A stretch of DNA of 7,000 nt, taken from Firmicutes bacterium UBA6226 (GTDB lineage: Bacteria > Bacillota_A > Clostridia > Peptostreptococcales > Acidaminobacteraceae). The stretch's first letter is position 1; each line of letters opens with the position of its first letter. Positions 6,212 to 7,000 of the stretch are shown here, piece by piece. The notes under the pieces are model-generated. The model was not told where the DNA came from, made no database searches, and was given only the letters and a program-made list of their open reading frames with translations. The stretch lies in assembly GCA_002441045.1 (NCBI GenBank), contig DJWQ01000165.1, positions 10,332-17,331 on the forward strand, written 5' to 3'. A program made the translations under genes and the position numbers.

Positions 6212-6847
6212 ATGAAGATAGAAATATGGTCGGATTTTGCGTGTCCTTTTTGCTATATAGGCGAAAAAAGACTGATGAAGGCGTTAGAGGAATTAAACTT
6301 GGAAGATCAAGTAGATATTGAATTTAAGAGTTTTCAACTGGATGTAAATGCAAAAAGCCATCCGGATAAAGACATACACCAACTCATCGCAGAAAAATAT
6401 AACATCAGTTACGCACAAGCAAAAAATTCTAATGCAGATATCGTACAAATGGCGAAAGAAATTGGACTCGATTATGATTTTGATCAATTAAAACCTGGCA
6501 ACACACGTTTGGCGCATGAAGCACATAAATTTGCATCAAAAAATGGTAAAGACTTAGAATATGCACAGTGGGCGTTTTCATCATATTTTGAAAAAGGAAA
6601 AAGCTTAAGTGATCTCGATACATTACAAAAGTTAATCAGTGTCATAGGTCTTGAACCAGAGGAATTTATGAAATCGATCGAAGCTGGGCAATACACGCCA
6701 GCAGTTGAAAACGATCAAAGTAAAGCTCAAGAATTAGGCATTAACAGCGTACCAACATTTATTATTGACGGGAAATATGCAATTACAGGCGCACAAAATG
6801 TCAACTATTTTAAGATGGCAATAGAGCAAATCAGAAGTGGCAATTAA
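6212..6847 (+). CDS. DsbA-family thioredoxin-fold oxidoreductase, FrnE-like
   Basis: A 211-residue protein of the DsbA family, FrnE/polyketide-isomerase-like branch. It opens with a beta strand (KIEIWSDFACPFC) carrying the CPFC redox motif at residues 11-14, followed by the helical insertion typical of DsbA-like folds (about 60-150, with NTRLAHEAHKFA) and the thioredoxin-fold C-terminal part with the cis-proline loop SVPTF (Pro181) and GKYAITGAQ. The protein has no signal peptide or membrane segment, so it is cytoplasmic, unlike classic DsbA. Characterised FrnE proteins are thiol-disulfide oxidoreductases or isomerases linked to oxidative stress tolerance; the exact partner here is unknown. 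Length is normal for the group (about 210-240). It has its own promoter and terminator, so it is a single-gene unit with no evident link to the two-component system. Confidence 0.92.
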   Translation: MKIEIWSDFACPFCYIGEKRLMKALEELNLEDQVDIEFKSFQLDVNAKSHPDKDIHQLIAEKYNISYAQAKNSNADIVQMAKEIGLDYDFDQLKPGNTRLAHEAHKFASKNGKDLEYAQWAFSSYFEKGKSLSDLDTLQKLISVIGLEPEEFMKSIEAGQYTPAVENDQSKAQELGINSVPTFIIDGKYAITGAQNVNYFKMAIEQIRSGN

Positions 6848-6907
6848 TCAAACAACCATTAAAAGATATGAACCAAGACAATGAACTAAAACGTATTTAA
6901 TTATAGG

Positions 6908-6954
6908 TTCCACTACGCATTCTATCAGCGGATAGGTTGCTAGTGGAATTTTTT
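6908..6954 (+). terminator. Long hairpin terminator after the FrnE-like gene
   Basis: TTCCACTA (6908-6915) pairs perfectly with TAGTGGAA (6941-6948), and a run of six T follows (6949-6954). The inside is also paired: 6917-6919 with 6938-6940, and TCTATC (6921-6926) with GATAGG (6931-6936) including one wobble, closed by an AGCG loop. This gives an extended hairpin with a bulged C at 6916 and one T-T mismatch. It lies about 60 bases after the stop codon; the intervening bases hold nothing I can identify. Confidence 0.9.
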
Positions 6955-6984
6955 CATTAGATAGTGATAAATAGAAAACATGCC

Positions 6985-6990
6985 TTGACA
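6985..6990 (+). promoter_or_regulatory. Possible -35 box of a downstream promoter, cut by the window end
   Basis: A perfect TTGACA stands at 6985-6990, downstream of the terminator. A matching -10 box would fall at about 7008-7013, outside the window, so this is only a half-promoter and may be chance. Confidence 0.35.
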
Positions 6991-7000
6991 ATAAGAGTGA

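Noticed and set aside
6868..6900. Ten-residue open frame after the FrnE-like gene
   Set aside because: No ribosome binding site precedes it and such a short frame is expected by chance in this 3' untranslated stretch.

Overview
This AT-rich window reads entirely on the + strand and carries seven genes (the first one cut by the window edge) in three or four transcription units. Strong AGGAGG-type ribosome binding sites, low GC and short intergenic gaps with clear sigma-70-like promoters and intrinsic terminators suggest a low-GC Gram-positive bacterium, probably an anaerobic Clostridia-type organism. That placement is inferred from style, because the window holds no rRNA or other marker gene.

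Region 1 (1-2472) is a tripartite tricarboxylate transporter operon in the order tctC (3' part only), tctB, tctA. A perfect 8-bp hairpin lies between tctC and tctB, and an intrinsic terminator follows tctA. The operon should import a di- or tricarboxylate, or another small organic acid, with an ion gradient: TctC captures the substrate outside the membrane, TctB and TctA form the membrane unit.

Region 2 (2477-5448) has its own promoter and encodes a two-component system. The kinase is a membrane protein with an extracytoplasmic Cache-type sensor, a PAS domain and an HPK4-like transmitter (HQWRQPL H-box). Its partner starts 16 bp downstream and is a response regulator with a canonical receiver domain. 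The C-terminal half of this regulator is not a DNA-binding domain I recognise; it resembles the DUF2294 family. This is the most unusual item in the window. Its position next to a carboxylate transporter suggests, but does not prove, that it senses an organic acid.

Region 3 (5449-6111) holds an HD-domain phosphohydrolase-like protein followed by a terminator. No clear terminator separates it from the response regulator, so read-through is possible; a weak promoter is also visible.

Region 4 (6151-6954) is a single-gene unit with promoter, strong RBS, a cytoplasmic DsbA-family (FrnE-like) oxidoreductase with a CPFC motif, and a long hairpin terminator. The last bases contain a perfect TTGACA that may start the promoter of the next gene. 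There is no gene-free stretch longer than about 155 bases. No tRNA, rRNA, CRISPR array or mobile element was seen.
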